Below are positions 33,070 to 42,434 of a stretch of 64,000 nt of DNA, in pieces (positions within the stretch are counted from its first letter, which is position 1; the number at the start of each line of letters is the position of its first letter). This DNA is from an uncultured Rikenella sp. (lineage in GTDB: Bacteria; Bacteroidota; Bacteroidia; Bacteroidales; Rikenellaceae). The stretch covers positions 13,295 to 77,294 of the forward strand of contig NZ_CAJTMN010000002.1 in the NCBI RefSeq assembly GCF_910577125.1. The letters are read 5' to 3'. Below the pieces are notes generated by a model that saw nothing but the letters and a program-made list of their open reading frames with translations, searched no databases and was not told the origin of the DNA. Position numbers and translations under genes: made by a program.

Positions 33070-34104
33070 ATGGCTGAATTACAAGTAGAAATCTGGCAGG
33101 ATCACCTGGTCGGGGGCATCTTTGCTGCTAATCCGCATATGGATAAATGCGTGAATGCCGACCATTACGTCCTGAAAGGGAAAGTGGTTCACATTCCGCA
33201 GGCCGGTGCCGCGCCGAAAGCGGTGAAGAACCGGACCGATCTCCCGGCCAAAGTGGTGCGACGCAAGGACACCGACATTACTTACACGCTGGACGAGATC
33301 ACCACCGATCCGGTCCATATCCCGGATGCCGATCAGTGCGAGCTCTCGTATGACAAACGCGCCTCGGTGCTGACCGAAACGCAGAATGCCCTCAACGAGC
33401 TGGCCGGCGACCTGATGCTGCTCAACTGGGCACCGCCCGCTTCGCGCATCATCCGTACCAGCGGCGAAGCCGTACCGGCACACATGGGGATCGGTTCGCG
33501 GCTGAAATTCACGACCAAGGACCTGAAACGGGCTCAGAAACAGTTCAACAGAGACGGTGTTCCGACGGCCGATCGCTACATCATGCTCGATGCCGACATG
33601 GAAGACCAGTTCACCGACAGTCTGACCGAGAACCAGGCTCGCGACTTCTCACGGGCATACGACGAGAAGAACGGCGTGATCGGGAAGCTGTACGGCTTTA
33701 CCTTCCTGTCCCGCGCCTACGTATTGTCGTACCTCGGTATGGGGGCCGTTGAAAAAGCCGAAGAGTTCGCCGCCGCCACCTGTGCCGCTGCGCTCTGCTG
33801 GCACAAGGACAGCGTCGAGGGGGCAAAAGGAGAGGTCAAACTGTTCGACGACGAAGGTAATCCGCTCTATTTCGGCGACATCTATTCATTCCTGCTCCGT
33901 ATGGGCGGCCGCATCCGTCGCGCCGACAACAAAGGCGTGTTGGCCATCGTGCAGGGTGTGCCGTCCGAAGCCTGGGCAACCGGAAAGGCATACAAAGAGG
34001 GCGATTTCGTAACCTCCGGCGAACTGCTTTATATCTGTACCGGAGACCACACCGCCTCGGCCGCATTCGAGACCGATGCCGAAAACTGGGAGGTAGTCGA
34101 ATAG
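33070..34104 (+). CDS. Major capsid protein
   Basis: 344 residues, directly after the protease/scaffold. NRTDLPAKVVRRKDTDITYT then YDKRASVLTETQNALNELAG and GVPTADRYIMLDADMEDQFT fit an HK97-fold capsid of Bacteroidetes phages. YGFTFLSRAYVLSYLGMGAV and ALCWHKDSVEGAKGEVKLFD are the C-terminal fold elements. The last 45 residues (SEAWATGKAYKEGDFVTSGE, then LLYICTGDHTAS) look like an added carbohydrate-binding module of the 5/12 type, with a W-x-x-G-x-x-Y-x-x-G-D pattern, which would display on the head surface. Length and position support the call; no direct search was possible. Confidence 0.85.
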   Translation: MAELQVEIWQDHLVGGIFAANPHMDKCVNADHYVLKGKVVHIPQAGAAPKAVKNRTDLPAKVVRRKDTDITYTLDEITTDPVHIPDADQCELSYDKRASVLTETQNALNELAGDLMLLNWAPPASRIIRTSGEAVPAHMGIGSRLKFTTKDLKRAQKQFNRDGVPTADRYIMLDADMEDQFTDSLTENQARDFSRAYDEKNGVIGKLYGFTFLSRAYVLSYLGMGAVEKAEEFAAATCAAALCWHKDSVEGAKGEVKLFDDEGNPLYFGDIYSFLLRMGGRIRRADNKGVLAIVQGVPSEAWATGKAYKEGDFVTSGELLYICTGDHTASAAFETDAENWEVVE

Positions 34105-34108
34105 CACT

Positions 34109-34498
34109 ATGGAGACTTGGATAATCTATGTCATTGCGCCGATCGCTGTCGCGATTGTCAGCTGGATACTCGGCAAGAACGGCCGACGGATCGACGAGAC
34201 CTCCAAACTGGTGGGTATGCAGCAGGAGGAAATCCGACGACTGGATCGCAAGGTCGATCGGCTCGAAGCGAAGCTGGAGGCGAAAGACGATGCACTCGAC
34301 CGCAAGAGTGCGATTATCCAAGCCGCCTTTTTGTGCCGCATACCTTCGGTCAAATGTCCCGTGCTGATTAAACAGGACGAGTTCAACCAACAGAAATACA
34401 ACGATGTCAAGAGGATTGAAAAACCGGAATCCGGGGAATATTCGCCAAAGCCCGACCCGGTACAAGGGGGAGACTGCGAGTGCGGACCCGGCATTTAA
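34109..34498 (+). CDS. Small membrane protein with coiled coil, holin candidate
   Basis: 129 residues. METWIIYVIAPIAVAIVSWI is one N-terminal transmembrane helix. Then comes a coiled coil (EEIRRLDRKVDRLEAKLEAK) and a Cys-containing, Pro-rich tail. It is followed, with a 95-bp overlap in another frame, by the endolysin-like gene and then the spanin-like gene. That order makes it the best holin or lysis-regulator candidate. The single membrane helix and coiled coil are also consistent with a Bacteroidetes 'holin-like' membrane protein of unknown class. Confidence 0.65.
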   Translation: METWIIYVIAPIAVAIVSWILGKNGRRIDETSKLVGMQQEEIRRLDRKVDRLEAKLEAKDDALDRKSAIIQAAFLCRIPSVKCPVLIKQDEFNQQKYNDVKRIEKPESGEYSPKPDPVQGGDCECGPGI

Positions 34499-34811
34499 GA
34501 CTTTCGAGAGCATGGCTTGGGGCTATCGCGCCATGTTCGTACTGCTCGATACCTACAAACGCCGCCACGGGTGCGATACCCTGCGAAAAATGATCGTCCG
34601 TTATGCGCCGCCTGTGGAGAACAACACCGCGGCCTATATCGACACTGTCGCGACACGTTCGCTGGTGGCCCCGGACAGCCCGATCTCCACGGATAACAAA
34701 GAGGTTATGGTGCCGATCATAGCTGCGATGTCGTTTGTCGAAAACGGCATTCCGGCCGTGATGGCCGACGTAGAATCCGGGTGGGAATTGTTCATCAAAT
34801 ATCGGCCGTGA
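34404..34811 (+). CDS. Endolysin-like structural protein
   Basis: 135 residues. MSRGLKNRNPGNIRQSPTRY is the signature start of a family of phage peptidoglycan hydrolases/structural lysozymes common in Bacteroidetes and Gammaproteobacteria phages. AFKTFESMAWGYRAMFVLLD and KMIVRYAPPVENNTAAYID follow. It is expected to degrade peptidoglycan during lysis or DNA entry. The gene overlaps the holin candidate (95 bp) and ends in a TGATG overlap with the spanin-like gene, so the three form a compact lysis cassette. Confidence 0.82.
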   Translation: MSRGLKNRNPGNIRQSPTRYKGETASADPAFKTFESMAWGYRAMFVLLDTYKRRHGCDTLRKMIVRYAPPVENNTAAYIDTVATRSLVAPDSPISTDNKEVMVPIIAAMSFVENGIPAVMADVESGWELFIKYRP

Positions 34812-35305
34812 TGATTCGAGTCATTTTTGTGGGCCTTTTGGTCCTGACCTCCTGCGCACCGCGTATGGCCCGTATCGTCACCGCCTCGCGTGACAGTGCG
34901 AGCATCCGCACGGAACGGATTATCGACACGATGCGAACCCAAGCCGACAGTGCGCTGTTGGCTGCGCTGCTCGAATGCGACAGCCTTGGCCGAGTCCGCA
35001 TCGCCCGGCTGGAGGCCGAGAATGGCCGGCTGATGGCTCAAACGCTGGAACTGGAGGACAATCTGCTCCAGGTACGAGCCCGTGCAGACGTTAGGGAACG
35101 CTGGCGAGAGGTCATCCGGTCGGATACCGTGATCGTACGCGAAACGGTGCCGGTTCCCTATCCGGTAGAACGAACGGAATATCGCCTGCGGAGTTGGCAA
35201 CGCTGGCTCTGCTGGATCGGAGTACTCTACCTGCTCCGGACGCTGCTCAAAATCGCCCTCGGCTGGCGAGGATTGACTATTGGAAAACTATTAAAACTGC
35301 TTTAA
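34811..35305 (+). CDS. Unimolecular spanin candidate
   Basis: 164 residues from the ATG at 34811, which overlaps the previous stop (TGATG). The N-terminus MIRVIFVGLLVLTSCAPRMA is an SpII signal with lipobox LTSC, so the protein is anchored in the outer membrane. The middle is a periplasmic coiled coil (LECDSLGRVRIARLEAENGR). WQRWLCWIGVLYLLRTLLKI is a C-terminal transmembrane helix for the inner membrane. Lipoprotein start plus C-terminal membrane helix in one chain is the u-spanin design (as in T1 gp11), which fuses the two membranes at lysis. Call rests on topology and position. Confidence 0.72.
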   Translation: MIRVIFVGLLVLTSCAPRMARIVTASRDSASIRTERIIDTMRTQADSALLAALLECDSLGRVRIARLEAENGRLMAQTLELEDNLLQVRARADVRERWREVIRSDTVIVRETVPVPYPVERTEYRLRSWQRWLCWIGVLYLLRTLLKIALGWRGLTIGKLLKLL

Positions 35306-35306
35306 C

Positions 35307-35894
35307 ATGAAGAAAAAAGCGATCGGTCTCACCGAAGAGGGCATTCAAATCGCCGTCCTGCCGGAAGACGGGACCGCGCCGGAAGCGGAAGCATACGCTG
35401 CGCTCGGCAAAACCTACAAGGACACGGCCACACTCGAAACGGAGGAGGGCGAGACCGTCTCTTGCGAATGCGAGGAGCTGGACGACCCGGAAGACGAAGT
35501 CCAAATTCCCGGCAAAACGACCCTCAAGTTCTCGACCTCCGACCTCGATCCGACGAGTTGCCATCGGGCCCTCGGCGGTACGTTGTCTGAGGACGGCAGC
35601 GAATGGGCTGCGCCGGACAGTTTCACGGCAAAAGAGGTCGCCGTGCGTTTCACGACGAAATCGGGACTCTCCGTACAGATCGGCCGGGCCAAAATGTCCA
35701 CCCGCATCAACTGGGCAATCAAGAAAGACGGCTACGGGCTGCTGGAACACACCCTGACGGTGCTGACGCCGAAAGTGGCCGGGATGCGAAAGATGACCGT
35801 CACGGATACGTCCGTCGTGCCGACGGTGCCGAATCCGGAACCAGAGCCCGACGCCGAGACGGAACAGTCTTTTGACAACGAGGACCAATATTAA
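35307..35894 (+). CDS. Tail tube protein
   Basis: 195 residues. MKKKAIGLTEEGIQIAVLPE, then KDTATLETEEGETVSCECEE, LKFSTSDLDPTSCHRALGGT and AVRFTTKSGLSVQIGRAKMS show the beta-rich two-sheet fold of phage major tail (tube) proteins. The C-terminal tail VPNPEPEPDAETEQSFDNED is acidic and disordered. It precedes the frameshifted chaperone and the tape measure, the fixed position of tube genes. It polymerises around the tape measure in the tail. Confidence 0.8.
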   Translation: MKKKAIGLTEEGIQIAVLPEDGTAPEAEAYAALGKTYKDTATLETEEGETVSCECEELDDPEDEVQIPGKTTLKFSTSDLDPTSCHRALGGTLSEDGSEWAAPDSFTAKEVAVRFTTKSGLSVQIGRAKMSTRINWAIKKDGYGLLEHTLTVLTPKVAGMRKMTVTDTSVVPTVPNPEPEPDAETEQSFDNEDQY

Positions 35895-35906
35895 CGGAGG
35901 CTGGCA

Positions 35907-36583
35907 ATGAATGAGCAGCAAACGAAGCTGCGGGCCGCCGATGCACTATTGGAAAGAGGGGTGCGAGTGCGAAGCGTGCGCGCACCTCTTTTTTTGCGTC
36001 TTTTCGGCCTCCGCAAATGGGATATAGTCTTACGCCAGCCCGTTTTGGCCGATCTGATACGCATCAGCCGGAAGATCGTCGCCATGGGGCTCGATTCGGC
36101 CATCTTGGAGGGTGTGACGCTCGAAGGTGCTTTTCGGATCGTCCGGCAACATGGCACTGCGGCACTGCGCGTACTGGCCGTTGTTGCCGCGCCCCGGTGG
36201 ATACCGGCACGGCTGTATGCGTGGTGGTTGGGTCGGATTCTGACACCGACGCAATTCGCCCAGGCGTGGATGGTCTTCACCCTGACCTCCGGTGCAGCGG
36301 ATTTTATCAGTACTATCAGATTGATGCTAAAGGCCGACAATCTGAGCCCGACGACCGCGGCGAGTACGCAGGCCGAATAACCGGTCTGCATAGCCCGTGG
36401 GGCATCCTGGCGATGCTCGCTGAGAAAACCGGCTGGACGTATCATTATATCATGTATCGGGTCGCGTGGATCAACGTCCGTATGATGCTCGCCGATGCGC
36501 CTCAATATATTTCCGGTCGCCGGGACGAACGGACCGAAGAGGCTACGGACGATGATTTACGAGACCTCGCAAACTCTTTGTAA
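35907..36583 (+). CDS. Tail assembly chaperone with likely -1 frameshift product
   Basis: Frame 0 runs 35907-36380 (157 residues, MNEQQTKLRAADALLERGVR, ending ADFISTIRLMLKADN and so on). A second frame, offset by -1, is open across the end and stops at 36583. A slip at the TTTT run (36302-36305, GAT TTT ATC read as GAT TTT TAT) would give ADF-YQYYQIDAKGR and an extended 225-residue protein with GRITGLHSPWGILAMLAEKT. Long-tailed phages nearly always encode the chaperone just before the tape measure as such a pair. The tape measure starts 7 bp after the extended frame stops. Confidence 0.72.
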
Positions 36584-36589
36584 ACCCCC

Positions 36590-39500
36590 ATGGCAGACGA
36601 AACAGTCGATATACGTTACTTGCTCAATTCGGACGAGTTCGCCCGCGAATCCGCCCGCATCGACGCGGCGATCCGCGGCACCGAACACACCTCTTCGGCC
36701 GCCGTATCGCAACTCGACAGCGACTTCCAGCGCCTGACGAAAACGGTCGGCCAGGTGGGAATCGTCACGGCATTAGCTGCTGCCGGACGCGAGGTGTACA
36801 CCTTTGCGCGTGATTTCAACAGCAAGATGACCGAGGTAGTTACGCTATCGGACGAAGTCGAATCGCATTTGGACGACTACAAGGCCAAGATATTGGCCCT
36901 GACCGGTACGGTTCCGATCATGGCCAGAGATGCCGCTTCGGCACTCTATCAGATCGTCAGTGCCGGACACGACGGAGCGGACGGCATGACCATTCTGGAG
37001 CAATCGGCCAAAGCCGCCATTGCCGGCGTGTCGGACACAGCCACCGCAGCAGACGGGATTACCTCCATTCTGAACGCTTATCAGAAAGATGCGGCAGAGG
37101 CTGGAGCAGTGTCCGACATGATGTTTACCACCGTCCGGCTGGGGAAGACAACGTTCGGCGAACTGGCTGCGTATATTGCCCAGGTAACCCCAACGGCCGC
37201 CGCCTATGGTGTCGAGATGGATCAGGTGCTGGCCGCGATCGCTACACTGACGAAGTCGGGGGTTCCGACGGCGCAAGCCGTTACGCGCATCCGACAGGCT
37301 ATCGTCGCCGGGTCGAAAGTCCTGGGCGACGGCGCTTATTCCGGTCGCACTTTTCAGGAAGCGATGGACTTGATCGCCCAAAAGGCTGACGGGAGTGAAT
37401 CGAAGCTGCGGGCGCTCGTGCCGGAGATCGAGGCCGTGAACGGCGTACTCGGATTGACCGGAATCAACGCCGAAGCGGCAGCGGCCCATCTCGACGAGAT
37501 GACTCGTTCGGCCGGGGCGACGGAACGGGCTTTTACCCAACAGATGGCCGATCCGCAACGGCAAATCGACCTGTTGAAAAACAATCTGCTAAAAGCCTTT
37601 GCCGAAATCGGCGACGGTGCATTACAACTGGTCGGGAACGTGGCGAGTGTGTTGAACGAAGCATTCGACAACGGCACAGCCAGCGCCCTGATCGCCACCG
37701 TAACGACGCTGTCCGTTGCTTATGGTACTTACCGGACCCAGCTGTTGCTGGTTGCAGCCGCCAAGCGTGCCCTGGAGAACACCCGATACGACGAAGAGTC
37801 GCGCCAACTGGCAACTTTGCTGACGAAAGAGCAGCAGCGGGCTCTCGGCATTACGAACTTGTCCCGCCTGACCAAAGAACAGTCGGCAGCCGTACGGGAG
37901 AAGATCGCCGCCGAGGTACAGGCGATTCGCACCACTGCGCAGCTGGCAGCGGCGGAAAAGGCAGCCGCTTCGCAGTCCTACCAGGCCGCCTTGAAACGGT
38001 CGTTAGCTTCCAAGCAAGCGGTCGTCAATGCGGAAGCCGAACTGGCAGCCGCTAAGGCATCCGGAGATGCCGCACGAATCGAAGCGGCCCAGCAGAAGCT
38101 GGCCACAGCTCAGCAGGAGCGCCACGAAGCCGCGATTGCCAAAAAATCCGCCGCTCAAACCTACTCCGTCGCACGGACGAAAGCGGCAACGGCAGCTACG
38201 GCAGCCAACACCCTGCAAACTCGCGTAGCCGAGGCAACCGACAAGGCAGCCACACGATCAAAAAATCTCTTTACGGTTGCAACGACACGACTGACCCGTG
38301 CGTTCAAGTCCTTAAAAGCCGCATTTTTATCCAACCCGATCGGAGCGATCATTACGGTCGTCACTACCGCAGCCGCAGCCATGTCGCTCTTCGGCGACGA
38401 CACGGAAGAGGCGGCATCCGGCGTATCGGCTCTCAGCGACGCATTGGCCAAGCACCAGGCTGAAATGAGTCGCGAAATAGCCAAGATAGACGAACTGTTC
38501 GACGCGCTGCGAAAAGCGGAGAAGGGGACCCAGGAATACGCCGATGCAAAAGATGCGATCCTTCGCGGATACGGATCGTATTTGAATAGCCTCGGCGAAG
38601 AGGTACGCCAGTTGAAAGACGTTGAGGGAGCCTACGTAGCTATCAAAAATGCCGCTATCGAGAGTGCTACGGCACGTGCGAAAGCCTCGTTCGTCGAAGA
38701 CGCCTCGAACCGCGCGGCCGGAGCTATGGGAAAGGCCCTGGAAGGATTGCGTGAAAACGTAACCAAGGCGTACAGCGATGATTTTCTGAAGCAATTTCCG
38801 GATCAGGTCAATTCTATCATGGCCGAAGTCACTAAGGCCATGTCGGATACGACGAAATCGAAACGAGATCGGCGGATAGACGTGGGGGAAATACTGGAAA
38901 ACTACGGACTTCCTTTCCGCACAGTATATCATGGTCTACTTGCCGACAAAAGTTATTTCGATGATTATCTGTCTGCCCTGGACGAACTTTCCGGAGTTAA
39001 GCAGATTGCGGACGAAGTTTTTACGGCTACGACCGCATCGGCTACCAGCGATACGGCCGAGCAGGCAGAAACAGTATCGACCCGTGTGGCCACGTTGCGG
39101 GCTGAAATCGAGGAGGCACAGGCCGAATTGCAAAAACTCCGGGGTGCCGATTCGACAGCTTCGGAAGCCCAGATCACTCAAGCGGCAACGCGCCTGAAAG
39201 CACTGCAAGACCAACTTGAGACTTACACCGGTACTACTTCCAAGCAGACTTCGGAGACACTCAAAAAACAGCAGGAACTGGGACAAGCGATAACGCAGGC
39301 AGAGATCGACGCCCAGGCACAACGTATCGCCGCCATGCGCGACGGCAAAGCCAAGCGCCTGGCCGAAATCGACCTCGAATATCGGCAGACGCAGGCCAAA
39401 ATCGCCAAAGACAAGGCCTCGGCTCAAAGCAAGGGAGCGACCGACAGCCAACTCGAAGCCTATGACTCGCTGGCTGCCGCAGCCGAGCAGAAACGCATCG

Positions 39501-41536
39501 CCGATCGGGCCAAAATCGAGCAGGAGTATGCTCGACAAACGGCTGAAGAGTATCGCCAGTTGTCCGATGTGTTCCTGACGGAAGAGCAACGAAAAGCAAA
39601 AGCGCGCGAAAAAACTTACCAGGATATGCGCGACAAGGCTTGGGAAGATTTGCTGGCGGGCAATATCGACGGGATGCAATATGTCGATTTGAGCATTCGG
39701 ATAGACGATGCCGAAGCCAAAGCAGAACTTGATGCCGAGGTCGAACGTTATCGTGCCTACCTGGAGGAGAGGACCCGGATCGAAGAGGAGTTCGAGGCTG
39801 AAGTCGCCCGTTTACGCAAGTCGAAACCGCATGGAGATGCAGAGGACGAGGTGGAACAGCGGAGGCGTATCCGGGATACCGAACTGCAAGAGTTGGAAGA
39901 TCGCTTAGGTATCACGAAAGACTCTTTTACCGCCTTTGTCGATTCGTTGATCTATAAGAGTACAGACGAACTCCTCACGCTGATCGAGACCGCTCAGAGC
40001 GAACTGAATAAACTGGGAAAGGACGGCGACCCGGCCAAACGTGCCGAACAGCAGAAAAAACTGGACGCCGCCCAGAATGCCCTGAAACGTCGGCAAGGGA
40101 ACAACAATACCAAAGACGCAACCACTCCGCCATCGTCGGGCACCATCAAAAAATGGGCAGAGTTGCAAAAAGTGTTGAAAGGGGTCTGCGGCGAGTTCGA
40201 CGAAATCGGCGAGGCAATCGGCGGGACGGCCGGAGAAGCCGTCAAACTGGCTGGAGAGATTGCGACCTGTACGCTGAGCCTGATCGACAGCATCATGACG
40301 GCTGCGACGAGTTCTGCGGATGCCGTGGAGAGTACATCGACCGCTGCGACAACAGCTATCAAAGGCGTCGAAAGTGCCTCGGTTATCCTGGCCGTCATCA
40401 GCGCCGCACTGCAACTCGCCACCAAGATTGCCCAACTCTTCACGAAAGACCACGAACTGTCGGAAGAGACGATAAAGTCTTATGAGGCTTATATGGATGC
40501 CACGGACGACCTAATCGACAAACAGAAAGAACTGCTGGAGGTGATGACGGGCGTGCAGGCGCTGATGGCTTCCGAGGCCGGTGTCGAAGCAATCAAGAAA
40601 CAGGAAGAGGCGACCCGAAATCTCGGTAAGGCTTATCTCGCATCGAGAGCAAAAAACAAGCATAGTTATGGGTATAAAACCGAGAAGAAACTCCGCGGCT
40701 ACAAAGATGAAATCGAAGCCGCTGGATTCGACTGGAACCAGTTGCGCGGTTCGGGTCGAATGGAGGGCCTCTTCGACTTGGAGGCCTCGGAGATCGAGCG
40801 TTTCAAGCATGAACTACCCGAAGTGTGGGCCAAGCTCGATGAAGATACACGAAAGTATCTCGATACGCTCATCGAGTGTGAGGAAAAAATGAACGAATTA
40901 GGCGAAGCGACAGCGGAAGCTCTGACCGGATTCACGCTCGACGATGCCCGCGACGAACTGCTGGATTTTTTGGACGACCTGGACGCCACGTTCGACGATG
41001 TCGCCGGGAACTTCCAAACCACCATGATGCACGCCATCAACCGGGTGATCGCTTCCGGATTGGACGGACGACTGAAAAAGTGGTACGAAAACCTCAGTGC
41101 AGCCATGGAAGACGGCACGCTGTCCGATTCCGAACGAGAAGCCCTCCGTAAGGAATACGAGGACATCTACCGGGATGCACAAGATCGGCGGAAAGCGGCG
41201 TACGAGATGGCTGGTATCGATCCCGCTGTCGCAACGGCCGACGGATTGCGGGGCGAGATCAGCGAGAAGATCACGGAGGAGACCGCCACCAAACTGGAAG
41301 GGCTGTTTCGCGTGACCTATGATAAGGTAGCCGAGATTCGTGGCATGACGGCAGACCAATTGCAGACTCTGCGCGACAGTCTCGCCGACGTGGCCGAGAT
41401 ATTGCGTTACCAAGCAGCGATCGAAGAGAATACCCGTCGCACAGCCGAGCACACCCAGCCGCTGGCCGCGAAACTGGACGACGTGATCGACGAGTTGCAG
41501 AGCATCAAAAAGGGAGGGGGTATCTATGCCAAGTGA
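36590..41536 (+). CDS. Tail tape measure protein
   Basis: 1648 residues, the largest phage gene. Residues about 90-340 are the TP901-type phage tail tape measure domain (ILALTGTVPIMARDAASALY, TSILNAYQKDAAEAGAVSDM, TFGELAAYIAQVTPTAAAYG). Long Ala/Gln/Lys/Glu coiled coils follow. There are hydrophobic stretches near residue 580 (LSNPIGAIITVVTTAAAAMS) and 1265 (ASVILAVISAALQLATKIAQ) that may insert in membrane during DNA entry. It sets tail length, roughly proportional to helix length. It overlaps the next gene by 11 bp. Confidence 0.93.
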   Translation: MADETVDIRYLLNSDEFARESARIDAAIRGTEHTSSAAVSQLDSDFQRLTKTVGQVGIVTALAAAGREVYTFARDFNSKMTEVVTLSDEVESHLDDYKAKILALTGTVPIMARDAASALYQIVSAGHDGADGMTILEQSAKAAIAGVSDTATAADGITSILNAYQKDAAEAGAVSDMMFTTVRLGKTTFGELAAYIAQVTPTAAAYGVEMDQVLAAIATLTKSGVPTAQAVTRIRQAIVAGSKVLGDGAYSGRTFQEAMDLIAQKADGSESKLRALVPEIEAVNGVLGLTGINAEAAAAHLDEMTRSAGATERAFTQQMADPQRQIDLLKNNLLKAFAEIGDGALQLVGNVASVLNEAFDNGTASALIATVTTLSVAYGTYRTQLLLVAAAKRALENTRYDEESRQLATLLTKEQQRALGITNLSRLTKEQSAAVREKIAAEVQAIRTTAQLAAAEKAAASQSYQAALKRSLASKQAVVNAEAELAAAKASGDAARIEAAQQKLATAQQERHEAAIAKKSAAQTYSVARTKAATAATAANTLQTRVAEATDKAATRSKNLFTVATTRLTRAFKSLKAAFLSNPIGAIITVVTTAAAAMSLFGDDTEEAASGVSALSDALAKHQAEMSREIAKIDELFDALRKAEKGTQEYADAKDAILRGYGSYLNSLGEEVRQLKDVEGAYVAIKNAAIESATARAKASFVEDASNRAAGAMGKALEGLRENVTKAYSDDFLKQFPDQVNSIMAEVTKAMSDTTKSKRDRRIDVGEILENYGLPFRTVYHGLLADKSYFDDYLSALDELSGVKQIADEVFTATTASATSDTAEQAETVSTRVATLRAEIEEAQAELQKLRGADSTASEAQITQAATRLKALQDQLETYTGTTSKQTSETLKKQQELGQAITQAEIDAQAQRIAAMRDGKAKRLAEIDLEYRQTQAKIAKDKASAQSKGATDSQLEAYDSLAAAAEQKRIADRAKIEQEYARQTAEEYRQLSDVFLTEEQRKAKAREKTYQDMRDKAWEDLLAGNIDGMQYVDLSIRIDDAEAKAELDAEVERYRAYLEERTRIEEEFEAEVARLRKSKPHGDAEDEVEQRRRIRDTELQELEDRLGITKDSFTAFVDSLIYKSTDELLTLIETAQSELNKLGKDGDPAKRAEQQKKLDAAQNALKRRQGNNNTKDATTPPSSGTIKKWAELQKVLKGVCGEFDEIGEAIGGTAGEAVKLAGEIATCTLSLIDSIMTAATSSADAVESTSTAATTAIKGVESASVILAVISAALQLATKIAQLFTKDHELSEETIKSYEAYMDATDDLIDKQKELLEVMTGVQALMASEAGVEAIKKQEEATRNLGKAYLASRAKNKHSYGYKTEKKLRGYKDEIEAAGFDWNQLRGSGRMEGLFDLEASEIERFKHELPEVWAKLDEDTRKYLDTLIECEEKMNELGEATAEALTGFTLDDARDELLDFLDDLDATFDDVAGNFQTTMMHAINRVIASGLDGRLKKWYENLSAAMEDGTLSDSEREALRKEYEDIYRDAQDRRKAAYEMAGIDPAVATADGLRGEISEKITEETATKLEGLFRVTYDKVAEIRGMTADQLQTLRDSLADVAEILRYQAAIEENTRRTAEHTQPLAAKLDDVIDELQSIKKGGGIYAK

Positions 41537-42434
41537 GTATTACCTGAACGGAGAGCCTCTTTCGGCGTTCGGATTCGTACCGGGTCATGCGACAGGCAGC
41601 AATCTCGCCCTTTCCGGCGCGTGGGATATGCCCGCCCGCAGCGGCGACACCTCGTACACCTGGCAGGAGACGAACGGTATCGAGCCTTATGTCGAAGAAG
41701 CGGATATGCTTTTCGAGGCACGTACCATCAAGTTGGTCGGCAGTATATCTGCATCGGATCGGACGGTATTTTGGAATCGGCTGGAGGCCTTCCGCGCCTT
41801 CGTCGAATCGTTGCCCGCCACGTTCGAGCTCCGCTGCGACTGGGCCGTACGTACGGTCAGCCGCAGCGCCGAGATGAAGGCGGACATCCGTGGCGGCCGG
41901 GTGGCCCGGATCACGCTCTCGTTCACCGAACCGGCGCCGGACCTTTCGGGCCGCCCACCCGTGCAGTGGATACTGGCCACCGGCGTATGGAACACGCTCG
42001 GAACCTGGTTGGACGAGGCCCCTTGGTATGCCGTCGAGGAGGGGCGGGCCGTCGAACCGCAGATCGACCTCTGGTCCTGGGAGTCCTTTGGCTTCATACC
42101 GAGCGGGATGACCGGCGAAGGAGTCGTACCGACCGTGCGATCACTCCGAGTAACGCAGCCGGCCCGCGGAGCAACGATCGTCGCCCCAGGGGGTCGCGAA
42201 GCGCGCGAACTAACCCTCGCCGGCGTACTGGTCGCCGACGACATGAGCGATTTCGACCGCCGCGTCCGGTCGTTATACTGGCTGTTCGGCTCCGCAGGCC
42301 TACGAACGTTGCATCGCCACGGCCGGGAGATAGATTGTTTTGCCCGTAATGGTTTCACGCTGACCGGAATCCAGAAACGCGAACGCATCTATGCAAAATT
42401 GAACGTCAAATTAACCGAAGTTGAACATGGATAA
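41526..42434 (+). CDS. Distal tail (Dit-like) protein
   Basis: 302 residues. MPSEYYLNGEPLSAFGFVPG, then GAWDMPARSGDTSYTW and EADMLFEARTIKLVGSISAS is the N-terminal pattern of distal tail proteins, which cap the tube with a ring. The C-terminal galectin-like half has DLWSWESFGFIPSGMTGEGV and a final SAGLRTLHRHGREIDCFARN. It follows the tape measure (11-bp overlap) and precedes the tail-tip protein (8-bp overlap), the standard Dit position. Confidence 0.75.
   Translation: MPSEYYLNGEPLSAFGFVPGHATGSNLALSGAWDMPARSGDTSYTWQETNGIEPYVEEADMLFEARTIKLVGSISASDRTVFWNRLEAFRAFVESLPATFELRCDWAVRTVSRSAEMKADIRGGRVARITLSFTEPAPDLSGRPPVQWILATGVWNTLGTWLDEAPWYAVEEGRAVEPQIDLWSWESFGFIPSGMTGEGVVPTVRSLRVTQPARGATIVAPGGREARELTLAGVLVADDMSDFDRRVRSLYWLFGSAGLRTLHRHGREIDCFARNGFTLTGIQKRERIYAKLNVKLTEVEHG

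Noticed and set aside
42350..42385. Possible second self-target of the array (spacer 24 versus this tail gene)
   Set aside because: Only short common words (GACCGGAA); many mismatches and no consistent alignment, unlike spacer 42.
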